A stretch of 64,000 nucleotides of DNA from Cotesia glomerata. Taxonomy: Eukaryota > Arthropoda > Insecta > Hymenoptera > Braconidae. Positions 1 through 10,795 of the stretch are shown here, one piece after another (the stretch's first letter is position 1; every line of letters starts with the position of its first letter). Position numbers and translations under genes: made by a program. Where the stretch lies: the NCBI RefSeq assembly GCF_020080835.1, contig NC_058158.1, forward strand, positions 33,870,305 to 33,934,304. Reading direction: 5' to 3'. The notes under the pieces are model-generated. The model was not told the origin of the DNA. It did no database searches and saw only the letters and a program-made list of their open reading frames with translations.

Positions 1-235
1 GGGTACTCAAATGAAAGGTCTCGATGAGTGTAATATCGAGATGAGCTTATATCTTCGAAAATATAATTATTTGGCAAGATAGCAAAGTCAATTCTTAATT
101 TTTGACATTTGTTAAGATATAAGCTCGTCCTGATTTTACTCTCATCAAGAGCTTTCATTTGAGTACCCACATGCATTTTGATATATTTTTCATATGGATA
201 TACATATATATCTAATATATAAAATTCTCGTATAT

Positions 236-957
236 TAGATAGATAGATAGATAGATAATAAACTTTATTGACCTTAGAGCCTTAGCTCCCTCAGGACCAT
301 CATAATTATACATTATAATCAGTGTAAAGTACAGAGCATGTAATTACATAAATTGAAAATAATAAAATAATAACATATTATAATGAAATAATAACGTGAA
401 TTATAAATTATAAATTATAATCGTGGTAGATATGAGACAAGTTGCCAGAAAACCTGGTAATAGCACAGTTAAGCAAAACTAATATCATTCAATATCACTC
501 AAGGCACAGCAGCATACAATAATGACAATCAAAGCTCAATATCATAAATTAATACTTTTGCAAATAACAATTATAGCACGCACTACGGAACAGTTCATAA
601 TTTTCAGCTTTAGTTACTTCTAGGGGTAGCGCATTCCAAATGCGTATCCCGCGGATAAGAAAAGAGTTCTCAAATATCCGACAATTAGATCTAGGCAGGC
701 GTAAATAATCCTCCCTTACATCACCCCTCCGCAAAGCTACCGGCAAAAACTCCAAATTACATCTGAACAATTGTCGATAGCCCATACATATTTCTTTATA
801 AAAAAGGCATGCCATGAAATAATTTCTCCTGTCACTCAACTTCAACCATCCCAGCCTCTTAAAGTACGGCGTAATATGCTCAGCCCTTGAAACCCTAAAA
901 ATATAGCGAACACAGGAGTTCATTTTACGCTGCAGCCGCACCTGCAAACTATTGCTA
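236..957 (-). mobile_element. 5'-truncated non-LTR retrotransposon (LINE)
   Basis: The minus strand holds the last part of a reverse-transcriptase ORF (see 549-947), a short 3' UTR ending in TCAATAAAGTTTATT, and a tetranucleotide tail of GATA/TATC repeats at about 235-258. That is the usual 3' end of Jockey/CR1-like LINEs. Coding similarity stops near 957, which marks 5' truncation. The element lies inside the Helitron-like copy and so inserted after it. Confidence 0.7.
549..947 (-). pseudogene. C-terminal fragment of a LINE reverse transcriptase ORF
   Basis: About 130 residues are open. The pattern is typical of the region after the RT palm in insect Jockey-like LINEs: LQRKMNSCVRYIF, then HITPYFKRLGWLKLSDRRNYF, and a closing IRIWNALPLEV. 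There is no endonuclease or catalytic RT motif because the 5' part of the element is missing, so the fragment is dead. Family assignment rests on remembered motif style and not on a search. Confidence 0.75.
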
Positions 958-1019
958 ATATTACAGTTGTTATTACAATTATTACTATTATTACAATAAT
1001 ACTACAGCTAATATTACAA

Positions 1020-1022
<3 letters not shown>

Positions 1023-1058
<36 letters not shown>
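1023..1058. repeat. (AT)n microsatellite
   Basis: About 36 bp of near-perfect AT dinucleotide lies in the palindromic loop region of the Helitron-like element. Other copies of the family carry shorter TATATA palindromes at the equivalent place, so this is probably an expansion of that loop. Confidence 0.8.
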
Positions 1059-1062
<4 letters not shown>

Positions 1063-1778
1063 AATATATCAAAAATGCATGTGGGTACTCAAATGAAAGC
1101 TCTTGATGAGTGTAGCATCGGGATAGGCTTATATCTTTTAAAATGTCAATGGTTCACGAAATTCAAGGTCATTTCTTAATTATTGATATTTTTAAAAATA
1201 TAAGCTCATCCTGATGCAACGCTTTCATCAGAGCTTTCATTTGAGCTGCATTTTGATATATTTTTCACATATAAATATATATAATACACATAAATATATC
1301 AAAAATGCATGTGGGTACTCAAATGAAAGCTCTTGATGAGTGTAACATCGGCATGAGCTTATATCTTTAAAAATGTCAATAGTTCACGAGATACAAGGTC
1401 ATTTCTTAATTATGTATCTAGAGATAGAGCATTTTCTAATGCAGCCTTAATACTTATCATCATAAATTGACTATTAGTGAGAATGATATGAAACCATGAA
1501 AAGATACAACTCCAGGTCAAGACTTTTCCAACAATACCAAATTTAACCATAAAAATCCATTTTATCATCTAAGTACACTGGCCAAAAAATTTTGCTTATT
1601 CTTTTAATAATATAGATAAAAAAAAATTTTTTAAACAATATTTTAATTAAATTTAATCGATTGAAACTAAAAAAATAAATAAATAAATAAATGAGTAACG
1701 AAAAATTAGGTTAGGATTTAACAGATATAAATTTATGACTAAAAATAATTGATCACAATTTTTATGAAATAAACTTAC

Positions 1779-1890
1779 CATAAAATTTATCATTTTTACT
1801 TAATCCAGAATCGTTTTTTACTGACAATTTATTAAATTCATTATCCATATTAAAATTTTGATCTGACGAAATTTTGTTGGAGGCAGCCAT
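1779..1890 (-). CDS. First coding exon of an unidentified gene running off the left side
   Basis: The minus strand from 1890 starts ATGGCTGCC, a good initiation context, and encodes MAASNKISSDQNFNMDNEFN and so on for 37 codons plus one base. It then meets a strong donor, TATG|GTAAGT, at 1779/1778. The peptide is polar, rich in Asn/Asp/Lys and has no recognisable domain. The next exon was not found in 1-1700, which is transposon-filled, so it probably lies beyond the window. The exon is head to head with the SmgGDS gene (283 bp between the two ATGs). It is called real because of the start codon, open frame and consensus donor. I do not recognise the product. Confidence 0.5.
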
Positions 1891-2172
1891 TTTTAAACTC
1901 GAAAAACAAAACAAAAAGGAATTAAATTAAAATGTTATTTCGAATCTTTGTCTCAAGAGGCCGGTACCTTACGGATGATATTTTTTTTTAAACATATATG
2001 CATATTTGTTGTCTTTTTTTAAACCTGGATACATGATAACTTCCGTAAACAGCTGATTAGTGGATTAGAATTGAAGCTAGTGATAATAAATGCTTAGAAC
2101 ATAAAATAATAATCTAGAATTTAACATCAAATGTATATTTATTTGAATGCATAGTCGCTGTCACATTTCACT
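1891..2172. promoter_or_regulatory. Short bidirectional promoter region
   Basis: 282 bp separate the divergent ATGs at 1890 (-) and 2173 (+). The interval contains AACAGCTGAT at 2048-2057, an E-box decamer of the type described as a core-promoter motif in fly housekeeping promoters. The same decamer lies upstream of RNF123 at 15448-15457. No TATA box is evident for either gene, which fits broadly expressed genes. Confidence 0.45.
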
Positions 2173-5100
2173 ATGGAAGGTTTGTTTATTACTTTATTTA
2201 ATTGTTTATTTTTTTATTACTATAATTGCAATATTGTCGTGATAAGAATATTGATTATTTTTTGTATTTACAGAAAAACCCAACAATGACATTGATAAGC
2301 TGGTGGAACAGTTAACGGAAGTAGTTAAATTACAGGATGACAAAACGCACAATGAAAATGATATTATTAAAATATTAGATTCATTTCTGGAAGTCAAAGA
2401 TAAATTTATTGAAGATGTTGAAGATGAAACGACTGGAGAAGTTGAAGATATAACATCTGAAGAAGTAGAGGGTGAAACTTTTGAAGAAGGTAGTAAAATA
2501 TTGACAATAGTAATATTATGCCAGACGGCTGACAAATTTTTTATTTTTAATTAATTTAAAATATTCACAGCATAAAATTATGTATGAAAATTAACTCATC
2601 AGATATTTAATAATTTTTCTAAGAAATAAATTATGGCAAAAAAAATTGACATTTAGAATTTAAAAAAAATTAAAAATGCAATTTTTTAGAAAAATTTTTT
2701 TGTTAAATCAAATTAAAATTAGTCTTGACTGTTAATTTTAATGTCATAAATTATATATGTAAAGAATAATATGATTTTTTTTGCGATGTTAATTTTTTTT
2801 GTAAATATTCCAAGTTTGAAATGTTTGACATTTTCATATGAAAATTAATTTAGCAAATATTTAATCATTTTATGAACTTTTGTTAACAAATAAATTGTGA
2901 CAAAAAAAAATTGACATGTAGAAATTTAAAAAAATAAAAAATGCAATTTTTTAAAAATAATTTATTAGAATTAATTTAATTGTTAAATAAAATTCAAAAT
3001 TGGTCAAGTGACAGCTAACTTTAATGTCATCATTTTCATTATTATAAACACTGAAAAAAAAATTTTTAACAGATTTTAAAATATTAAAACTATTAAGCTA
3101 AATATAAAAAAAAAGTGTCATGCATCTGGAATTTCCACTAGCATGAATATTTAATAATATTAAAATTATTTCTTAGAATTAATGACTTATTTTTTTCCAC
3201 AGATGAAGAATTCAAAATAGATGGTGTTTTTTTAAGACTTTTGTCTCATGAATCTGATGCAGTAGTCGCTAAAACATCCAAAACAATTGCTGAAATCGCA
3301 CAAACAGACAATGGTCGCACAAATTGTACCGATAGTAATTTAGTAAAAGGATTAATGGATTTATTACAGAAAGATAATATTGATATTCTTTCACAAGCTT
3401 CCCGAGCACTTGGAAATATCTGTTACGAAAATGGTATTCAGTTTTATTTATTTAATGCAATGTAAAAAAAAAGTTCCTTTTAAATAATCAATGAATTTTT
3501 TTTAGTCCGAGGTACTAAAATGGTTCAAGATAACGATGGGCTAAAGTGTATTTTAAAAGTATTAGAGAGAGCAGTAAGTTTAGGTGGCGTAGAAGGAGCT
3601 TCATTTTTGAGACACGTTGTTGTTGGTTTTTTTTTGAATTTTCTCGTTGGTCAAAGTACTTTACAAAAGGAGGTAATTATTATTATCTCAATAATCTTAA
3701 TAAGTATTGATAATTAATTTAATATCAATTCTATTTCAGGCATTAGATCAAGGATTTATTTCAATAGCTTGTAACATATTAGAAATCGATGGACCAAATA
3801 ATTCAAAATCTGCAATGCATGTTTTACTGACATTGGAGTTGTTAACTGAAACGGGCTTGATGTTTTTGAATGAGAGGCTTACTAAAGTATTGGTGAATCT
3901 TTTAGATGATGAGGAGGCTATTGAGCGTTCTATTTTATGTTTGGAATTAATACAAGTCCAAGCTGAGCATGGTAAAATTTTTTTAATTTAACTTTCTTTC
4001 TGACCAATCAAAATTACTTAAAAATTGATGTTATTTCTTTATAGAAAGTGCAAAAACTTTGTTAGCAAAAGCAGGAGCTTGCGAATTATTGATGCAATTA
4101 TTAGAAAAACATGTGCCTAAATGTGTAGACAAAGATACAAGATCCGTTTTAAAAATGGCTTGTAATTTAATTGTTCTAATTCTAACCGGAGGTAATAATA
4201 ATTTTTTATATTTATTAATTAATTTAAATTAAGATAAAAGACCCAGTTACTGACACTGGCCTAGTTGTTTGACACTTGGAATTTTATTTCAATTAAAAAA
4301 ATAAAATGTTCTCAAGAAAACAATTATCTAAAAATTTACAATTTACAATTATTTATTATTTATTATTTATAATTTACAATTTATTTTTATATGACATTAA
4401 AGTTAGCAGTCACTTAATAATTTTTTAATTTTATTTATCAAAAAAATTTGTTCCAAAAATTATTTTTAAAAAATTGCATTTTTTATTTTTTAAAATTTCT
4501 ACATGACAATTTTTTTTCTGATTTTTTTTGCCATAATTTATTTGCTATAAAATTTTTAAAATTATTCAATATTAATTTTCATTATTTTTATTTAATTTAC
4601 AATTTATATTTATTTAACTGAGTCTTTTACCTAACTAATTTTACAATATTCATTTTTTACAGATGAAAGTATGAATGTATTATATTCAAATAGCGAGGGA
4701 AGTGTATACAAAAAATTAGTCGAGTGGTTAGATCCTGATTACGACGAAGATCTCCAAATAGCCGCTGTCTTAGCAATGGGTAATTTTGCACGCACAGAAA
4801 CTCACTGTAAATTAATGGTAGCCCAAGGTGTTCACAAGCGACTGTTTAAACTATTGGTAAAAAATAGCAGTAGTGAATCCGACATACGTTTACAACATGC
4901 ACTACTCAGCGCAGTTCGTAATCTGGTGATAGCACCGAGCAATAAACCAATATTGCTTTCTCATCGCCTGATTGATGTAGTATACCCTATGCTAGATATT
5001 CAGACATTTCCGGTAGTCTTCAAGCTACTTGGGACGCTGAGAATCGTCATCGACGGTCAGAGCGAAGCTGCTACAATACTTGGAAAAAGGGAAGATTTTT

Positions 5101-6355
5101 TGAAAAAAGTCATTGAGTGGTGCAATATTGAAGAACATCAGGGTATTCAAGGGGAAGCTAATAGACTCATCGCTTGGATCATTATTAACAGTCGTGATAA
5201 AGATGTCGTGTCTTCGATCATCAAGCATGGTGCTATTAAGTATTTAGTTAGGATGATGGGTTCATTACACCCGCTAATGCAAAATGAAGCTCTTCTTAGT
5301 TTAACTGTAACTACTGCCATGTTTTTAAAAGATTGCGAAGAAAAACTTGTTGAGGCTGAAGTCGATAAAGCACTGAAGAAATTTTTTGAAGAAAGTGCTT
5401 CTAGTCTTGCGATACCGATTGTAGAAAATGCACTTACTTTTGCTATTAAAATAATTAAGTCAGGTAATATTATTTTTATTTAAAAATAACATTTTTTTTT
5501 TTGCTAAATATTTACAAGTGAGGTCAATCATTTTAATTTTCATTTTTTTGAACGAAATTTCTATTTGATTTTATTAAATGAATTTATTTATTTATGCCAA
5601 AGCCTTCACTGGCCAAATGGCAAAAAGAAAAAATGTACATTATGTTAATACAATTGATACATATTTGATTTTTAATTTTTAATTTTAATAGGATTATTAG
5701 AATTTTTATATACTTAAATATTATAATATTAGAGTAAAAGTAATATTGCTTAAATACTATTTTTATAAAAAATTGTTTAGATATAAATTATTGCTAGTAG
5801 TTTGCAACATTTATAATTTTGATTTTAATGATACATTTTTTTTTAAATACATAAAAAATGAACAATTTAAAAAAAAAATTACTATCGCAATTTTAACAAA
5901 TTTTACAAACTTTTAAAAAAATTGATAAATTTTATAGAAAATTGTGATACTCAACTTTTTTTTTAAATTGTGCGTTTTTTTATGTACTTTTCAAAAAAAT
6001 ATTAAATAGAAATTTTATTCAAAAACATGAGAGCCAAAATTTTTATTTTTTTTTTCACGACATTTTTTTATCATAATTGCGCCGTAAACACAAGTAGAAT
6101 AAAAAAAAATGTTGACAATGTTAATTTTTCACCTAGTTATGGCCCAAAATGGGGTTGATCCCACTTGTAAATAATTACCTTTTTTTTAGTTTATAATTTA
6201 TAAAATTAATTTTATTTTTTATTTCAGATGTTTTAAAAGAACACTTGAAAAACGCACAGTTTCTCGACATAATAGAGAAAGCTAAAAGTTCTGGTATCTG
6301 GATCAATTCACTGGAAGATAAAACAGAAAAATTGTTACGTCTTCTCAGTGTCTAA
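2173..6355 (+). CDS. vimar: Rap1 GTPase-GDP dissociation stimulator 1 (SmgGDS, vimar), armadillo-repeat protein
   Basis: Eight coding exons: 2173-2179, 2274-2489, 3203-3433, 3506-3672, 3740-3971, 4045-4191, 4663-5463, 6228-6355. All have GT-AG boundaries and compatible phases, giving 642 residues, close to fly vimar and human RAP1GDS1 (about 600-635). After an acidic N-terminus (many Glu/Asp, about residues 45-75) the protein is a run of helical armadillo repeats. ASRALGNICYENG and LAMGNFARTETHCKLMVAQG are characteristic of SmgGDS. The family binds C-terminally polybasic small GTPases (Rap1, RhoA, Rac) in the cytosol and acts as a chaperone and weak exchange factor; fly vimar is also tied to mitochondrial dynamics. 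The start is a 7-nt exon (ATGGAAG|gtttgt). Introns 6 and 7 hold MITE copies. Family identity is strong; the 7-nt first exon is the least certain part. Confidence 0.9.
4231..4633. repeat. MITE of the GTAAAAGACCCAGT family with a second repeat nested inside
   Basis: The left arm (AAAAGACCCAGTTACTGACA, from about 4235) and right end (AACTGAGTCTTTTACCT, near 4616-4632) are inverted. They match the termini of a clean copy at 56763-56991 in a CDK10 intron. Between them, from about 4393 to 4600, lies a different AT-rich repeat beginning GACATTAAAGTTAGCAGTCA, also seen near 8460 and twice between 14603 and 14915. The element lies in SmgGDS intron 6. Confidence 0.6.
5508..6175. repeat. Long hairpin MITE in SmgGDS intron 7
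   Basis: The ends are imperfect inverted repeats around TTTACAAGTG (left, near 5510) and CACTTGTAAA (right, near 6160). The middle holds a second inverted pair, AAATACATAAAAAATGAACA against the segment near 5960-6000. The same element occurs at 56527-57214 and, inverted and partial, at 61080-61492. It has no coding capacity. A stretch of unrelated sequence near 5585-5810 interrupts this copy. Confidence 0.6.
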
Positions 6356-7197
6356 ATAAACTACAGGCTGATTTTTCTGATAAAAATACTCTATAAATTA
6401 AAATGTTAAAAAAAAATTAAAATCCATATTTTTACTACAGGATTATATACATATATTTTGATTTTCGCATATTTTCTCTATACAAGCAACAAATCAAAAT
6501 AAATAATAACATACAACAGTAATAATAATAATAACATTAATCGATTTTTATGGGTGTATTTAAAGTATCATCGTATTTATCGATAAAAAAAACTTTAAAC
6601 ACTCTAAAAATCATTTATTATTAAAATTAACGTCAAATGTTCAAATTTAAAAGTCGGCAAAGCGCCATCTCATTGTGAAAAGTTATACATATATAATATA
6701 TATAAATGTAATATAAATTAAAAAAATTAAAACCTGTTTTTTATTAAAAAAAAAATTGCATATATTATACTAAGTATATAATTATCTTCGGTTAAATTAA
6801 AGTATGAAATGACGAAAAATCAAGTGACATAATCTAACGTTAAACGATAAGTTATTTTTTAGCGCGAAGCATATTTTACGTTGACCTATTCTAATGATGT
6901 AAAATAATGATATCTAATAAGTATATTAACTCGAACTGAAATAATTCTCAATTAGATTATAACTTATAATTATGTGGTAAATAGTATTGCTTAATCCGGT
7001 GTGCTAAAATAACTTTTTCTCTTTTTCTACATTTTCTTATTTCCAAGACCTTTGAACTCGTGTTAAAACGTATCAAAAACAAGCTGCTTGATAATTAAAT
7101 TACTCATTTTAAAGAAGCAATGTTTAAGAGCAATTACTAATTTGATATTTATGTTAAAGTTTAATATCGGCTGTTACAAGTATTATCATCATTCGCA

Positions 7198-10072
7198 ATG
7201 AGATTCTTACGGAGAAACGGATACAGTTTGATAGATAACAGTGTTGAAGTGGCATTCGATAATAGTTCAACTCGTTCTAATTATAATCCTGAAGGTAATA
7301 AAAACTTACTCCTATTAATTTCTAACTAGACTGAGAAAAAAAAATTTTTTGTCCAGAAAAAAATTTCTTGGCTCAAGAATCGTTTAAAATAAATTTTGGT
7401 TTTTTGACAAAAGAATATCAATATCTATCATGATAATAAAATATTGGCATTAATTTTGATAGATTAACAAATGAATTAGTTCACTTGAATTAAACAAAAA
7501 ATAATTCGATCAATTCTTGAGACAAGAAAATATATTCTTGAAAATTATCTAGAATATATATTCTAGTAACAAGAAAATTTTCTCAATAGTAGTATTTTTT
7601 TTTTCTCAGTGTAGAACAATTATAATTAATTTTTTTTTTTTTGCTTAGGCACAACAGTAATAGGAACAGTCTTTTTACTTTTAAACGCGACATTGGGAGC
7701 CGGACTGCTGAATTTTCCCTTGGCATTTGATCGTTCTGGTGGAGTGATATCAGCAATAATAGTTCAATTGTCATTTTTAATATTCATCACCATTGCACTA
7801 GTGACCCTCGCAAACTGCAGTGACATAACAAAAACATCCTCTATGCCAGACACTGTTGCTGGACTCTGCGGACCTAAAACCTTGATATTGTGTGGGATCT
7901 GTGTCACTATTTACAGCTTCGGATGTTGTCTTACATTTATAATTGTCATTGGCGATCAATTTGAGCGTGTTTTAGCAACTTACTACGGAACGGATTACTG
8001 TCACCACTGGTATGATTAATTACATTTTCAAGTCTTAAAAAAAAAAAAAATAAAGTCATCACTCATTTATTGACTGCAGGTTTTTATCCCGCACATTCAT
8101 CACATGTGTCAGCTGCACACTTTTTATCCTCCCGATAAGTTTCTTCAAGCGATTGGACATTCTGAGCTACGTGAGTTCCGTAGGATGCATCACTATTGTC
8201 TACGTAATATGGGTAATTATTCATCAGAGTATCAACACGCCAGATTATCCAAAACCAACACAAGCATGGCCTCGAAACACTTCTCAGGCGTTTCAACTGG
8301 TTCCAATTATTTGTTTCGCTTATCAGGTATTTAAAAAATTAATTCTTTAATGACATTGAAATTAGTAGACACTTTACAATTTTTTCATTTTTTTTTTAAG
8401 TCTAGAAAATTATTTATAAAAAATTGCACATAATTTTTTAGAGCTTCTAAAGATGAAATTTTATGACATTAAAGCTAGCAATTACTTGATTATTTTTTAA
8501 TTTTCTTTAACAAACAAATTTCTTCCGAAAAATTATTTTTAAAAAATTGCATTTTTATTTTTTTTTTTTAATTTCTATATATCAATCTTTTTTTTTTCTT
8601 AATTTATTTGTTATAAAAATTATTAAAATTATGAAATATCTGATAAGTTAATTTTAATTGGAATTTTTTAAATATTTTTTTTTTGCTAAAATTTATTAGT
8701 TAAAAAATTACTAAAAATTGTCAAGTGTCTTTTAATTTCAGTATAATATTTAATAATCTACATTATTAAGAGAATGAGAAAAATTTTGTGGTAAGTGTAT
8801 TCATATGATGAAATGGGTTTATAAAAAATGACCTTGTATTTCATATAAGAAATGACCTTGTACCTAGTGAACTATTGACAATTTTAAAGATATAAGCTCA
8901 TTTGAATACCCACATCAATTTTTCATATATTTATATATATTATATATATGTATATATGAAAAATATATGAAAATGCATGTGGGTACTCAAATGAAAGCTC
9001 TTGATGAGTGTAACATCAGGATGAGTTTATATCTTAAAATGATATTTTTGAAGATATAAGCTCATCCTTACATTACACTCATTGAGACCTTTCATTTGAG
9101 TACCCACATCAATTTTTCATTTATTTATATGTATTATATATATATGTATATATGAAAAATATATCAAAATGCATGTGGGTATTCAAATGAAAGCTCTTGA
9201 TGAGTGTAACATCAGGATGAGCTTATATCTTTAAAAATTTCGATAGTTAAAAAAAATACAGTGCAATTTAACAAAAGTCATTATTTAAAAAAGCAAAATT
9301 TTATATATTTATAGTTCTTAATTCACGGCAGTTACATCGTGACTGCAAGGTTGTTAGTTAAAATTAATCCAAAATTAAATTTAATTTAATAATTATTAAT
9401 TATTTTTTTTAGACTCACATGACTTCGATACCGACTTATGCGTGTATGAAAGACCGAAACCTCGGCAAATTCACCTGGTGCGTTATAGCAAGCATGGGCT
9501 TGTGTTTTTTCTCCTACACGATTGTTGGAATATTCGGCTACAAGACCTTCGGCATGGGCCATGTGCCCAGTGATATTCTTCAAGGCTACAGTGACAAGAG
9601 TGCAAGTCTCGCGATAGCGATAATTGCAATTGCTGTAAAAAATTTTACGACCTATCCGATTGTACTTTTTTGTGGACGGAATTCGCTAATGGGTTTGTTC
9701 CACGCTGAAATTGAAGATAACGTTACAGTGAGAGCTTTTGTGACTCTTTTGTGGTTTATCCTGACGCTATTTGCTGCCGTCGTAATTTCCGACATATCAC
9801 CTGTTATCAATCTTATGGGCACACTCTCAGCAACATTTATATTTATTTTCCCGGGGATTTGCTTACTGCAAAGTGTCCTGGTTAGAGATCCTACTATCCA
9901 TTCATACAAAAGCCGCTTTCTTATCGTCGTAGCTGTTGTTATGACCGCTCTAGGCGGTTTTGTATGTGGCTTAGTGTTTGTTCAAGCACTTGAAGACTTA
10001 TATCAAGTTCCTGTTGATAAAAAGTTTGTTACAGGCGTCAGGATCGGTCTTGGTGGTAGTTTATGCGTTTAA
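7198..10072 (+). CDS. SLC38-type sodium-coupled neutral amino acid transporter (SNAT7/SNAT8-like)
   Basis: Four exons (7198-7294, 7649-8009, 8080-8326, 9413-10072) join in frame to 454 residues, matching the about 435-460 of SLC38A7/A8. A polar N-terminus of about 33 residues is followed by TM1 with the family signature LLLNATLGAGLLNFPLAF. About ten further hydrophobic segments follow, including LCGPKTLILCG, VIGDQFERV, FAYQTHMTSIPTYACMKDR and TLSATFIFIFPGICLL. The family moves glutamine and other neutral amino acids with Na+; mammalian SNAT7 acts at lysosomes and SNAT8 at the plasma membrane, and the sequence alone does not decide between them. The usual FxCH after TM6 reads FAYQTH here, a Cys-to-Thr change. 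Intron 1 contains a MITE and intron 3 a Helitron-like copy. The gene converges on RNF123. Confidence 0.88.
7328..7613. repeat. MITE with CACTGAGAAAAAAAA-type inverted ends in SLC38 intron 1
   Basis: It starts ACTGAGAAAAAAAAATTTTT (about 7329) and ends TATTTTTTTTTTCTCAGTGT (about 7592-7611), a terminal inverted repeat flanked by TA-type sequence on the right. The interior repeats CAAGAAAATTTTCTTG-like motifs. A sibling (22529-22825) is nested inside another MITE. Confidence 0.6.
8757..9357 (+). mobile_element. Non-autonomous Helitron-like element in SLC38 intron 3
   Basis: 601 bp, plus orientation. The 5' end is TCTACATTATTAAGAGAA directly after an A (8756). The 3' end has the hairpin GCAGTTACATCGTGACTGC (9328-9346), a short spacer, then TTAG (a mutated CTAG) at 9354-9357, followed by T. 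The interior has paired arms with the GGGTACTCAAATGAAAG core around TATATA palindromes. TC start, 3' hairpin, CTRR end and A/T insertion are the Helitron signature. It sits wholly within the intron, ending 55 bp before exon 4. Confidence 0.75.
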
Positions 10073-10795
10073 AAACAAAGGCTGTGAATTTTTTAATTAA
10101 TATGTACCTCATCATTTATCCCAGATAATATTTATCATTAATTTGTTGTAAAAATATTATTTAAAAATTTTATAGAATTTTTATTAAATATAATTTTTTT
10201 TAATTTCAATTTTTTATGTTAAAAATATTGATTAATTCAGAAAATCTACTGATACGCTTTGAAAATGCCAAAAAAGTAGAAATTTATAATAATTATTGAT
10301 ATTGTGAAAAATGAAGAAAATTAATAATACTGAAGTTAGCCGAATTTTTTTTCTCTTTTTAAATTAGAACTAAAAAATATTTTTTAAAAATTGTACTTAT
10401 AGTTTTTGAAGTTTTTTACAAATTAAAATTTTTAAAAATTTTCTTGCAATAATTTTTTCAATAAAAAAAAAATTCTAAAAATTTTTAAATGTCGGCTAAC
10501 TTAATTTTTATGACAATTAAATTAGAGTAAATTAAAAAAAAAAAAAAATAAAATAAAATAATTAAAATTTGATCGTAACATCGAGATTTTTCTCGAATAA
10601 TTTTTTTTCTTCATAATCATAAATAAATTTTCCATATCTAGACTGAAGAGTGAGGAACAAGGAGATTGTGATAAAAAGTGAATGAGTTATTTATAAATAA
10701 ATAAATGTAAAATATTAGCATAAATAAATTTTATATATATTAATAAATCAATAATCTCATTATCTTTAAAACGATTTTTTTTACAATATTAAATA
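10073..10795. other. Tail-to-tail spacer between SLC38 and RNF123, with a small MITE
   Basis: This AT-rich spacer holds the 3' UTRs of two convergent genes and no ORF of interest. A MITE at about 10330-10515 has inverted ends GTTAGCCGA (left) and TGTCGGCTAACTTA (right). Related copies are at 53714-54050, 54850-55030 and 60886-61070. AATAAA-type signals are abundant, so I do not assign specific cleavage sites. Confidence 0.6.

Larger units (their letters stand above)
1..1616 (-). mobile_element. Non-autonomous Helitron-like element, split by a LINE and cut by the window edge
   Basis: This is a member of a dispersed family also found at 8757-9357, 18917-19924 and 24899-25579. Read on the minus strand, the 5' end is TCTATATTATTAAAAG starting at 1616 after a flanking A, as in the other copies. 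The interior is made of inverted arms carrying the recurring core GGGTACTCAAATGAAAG, folded around AT-rich palindromes (arms near 1-180, 1080-1260 and 1310-1410). A LINE (236-957) sits in the AT-rich loop, so the two halves (1-235 and 958-1616) are probably one insertion. The 3' end lies left of the window. There is no coding capacity. Confidence 0.65.

Noticed and set aside
2206..2535. Ser/Thr-rich minus-strand frame of 109 codons
   Set aside because: Antisense to the acidic second exon of SmgGDS; Glu/Asp codons read backwards give Ser/Thr-rich frames.
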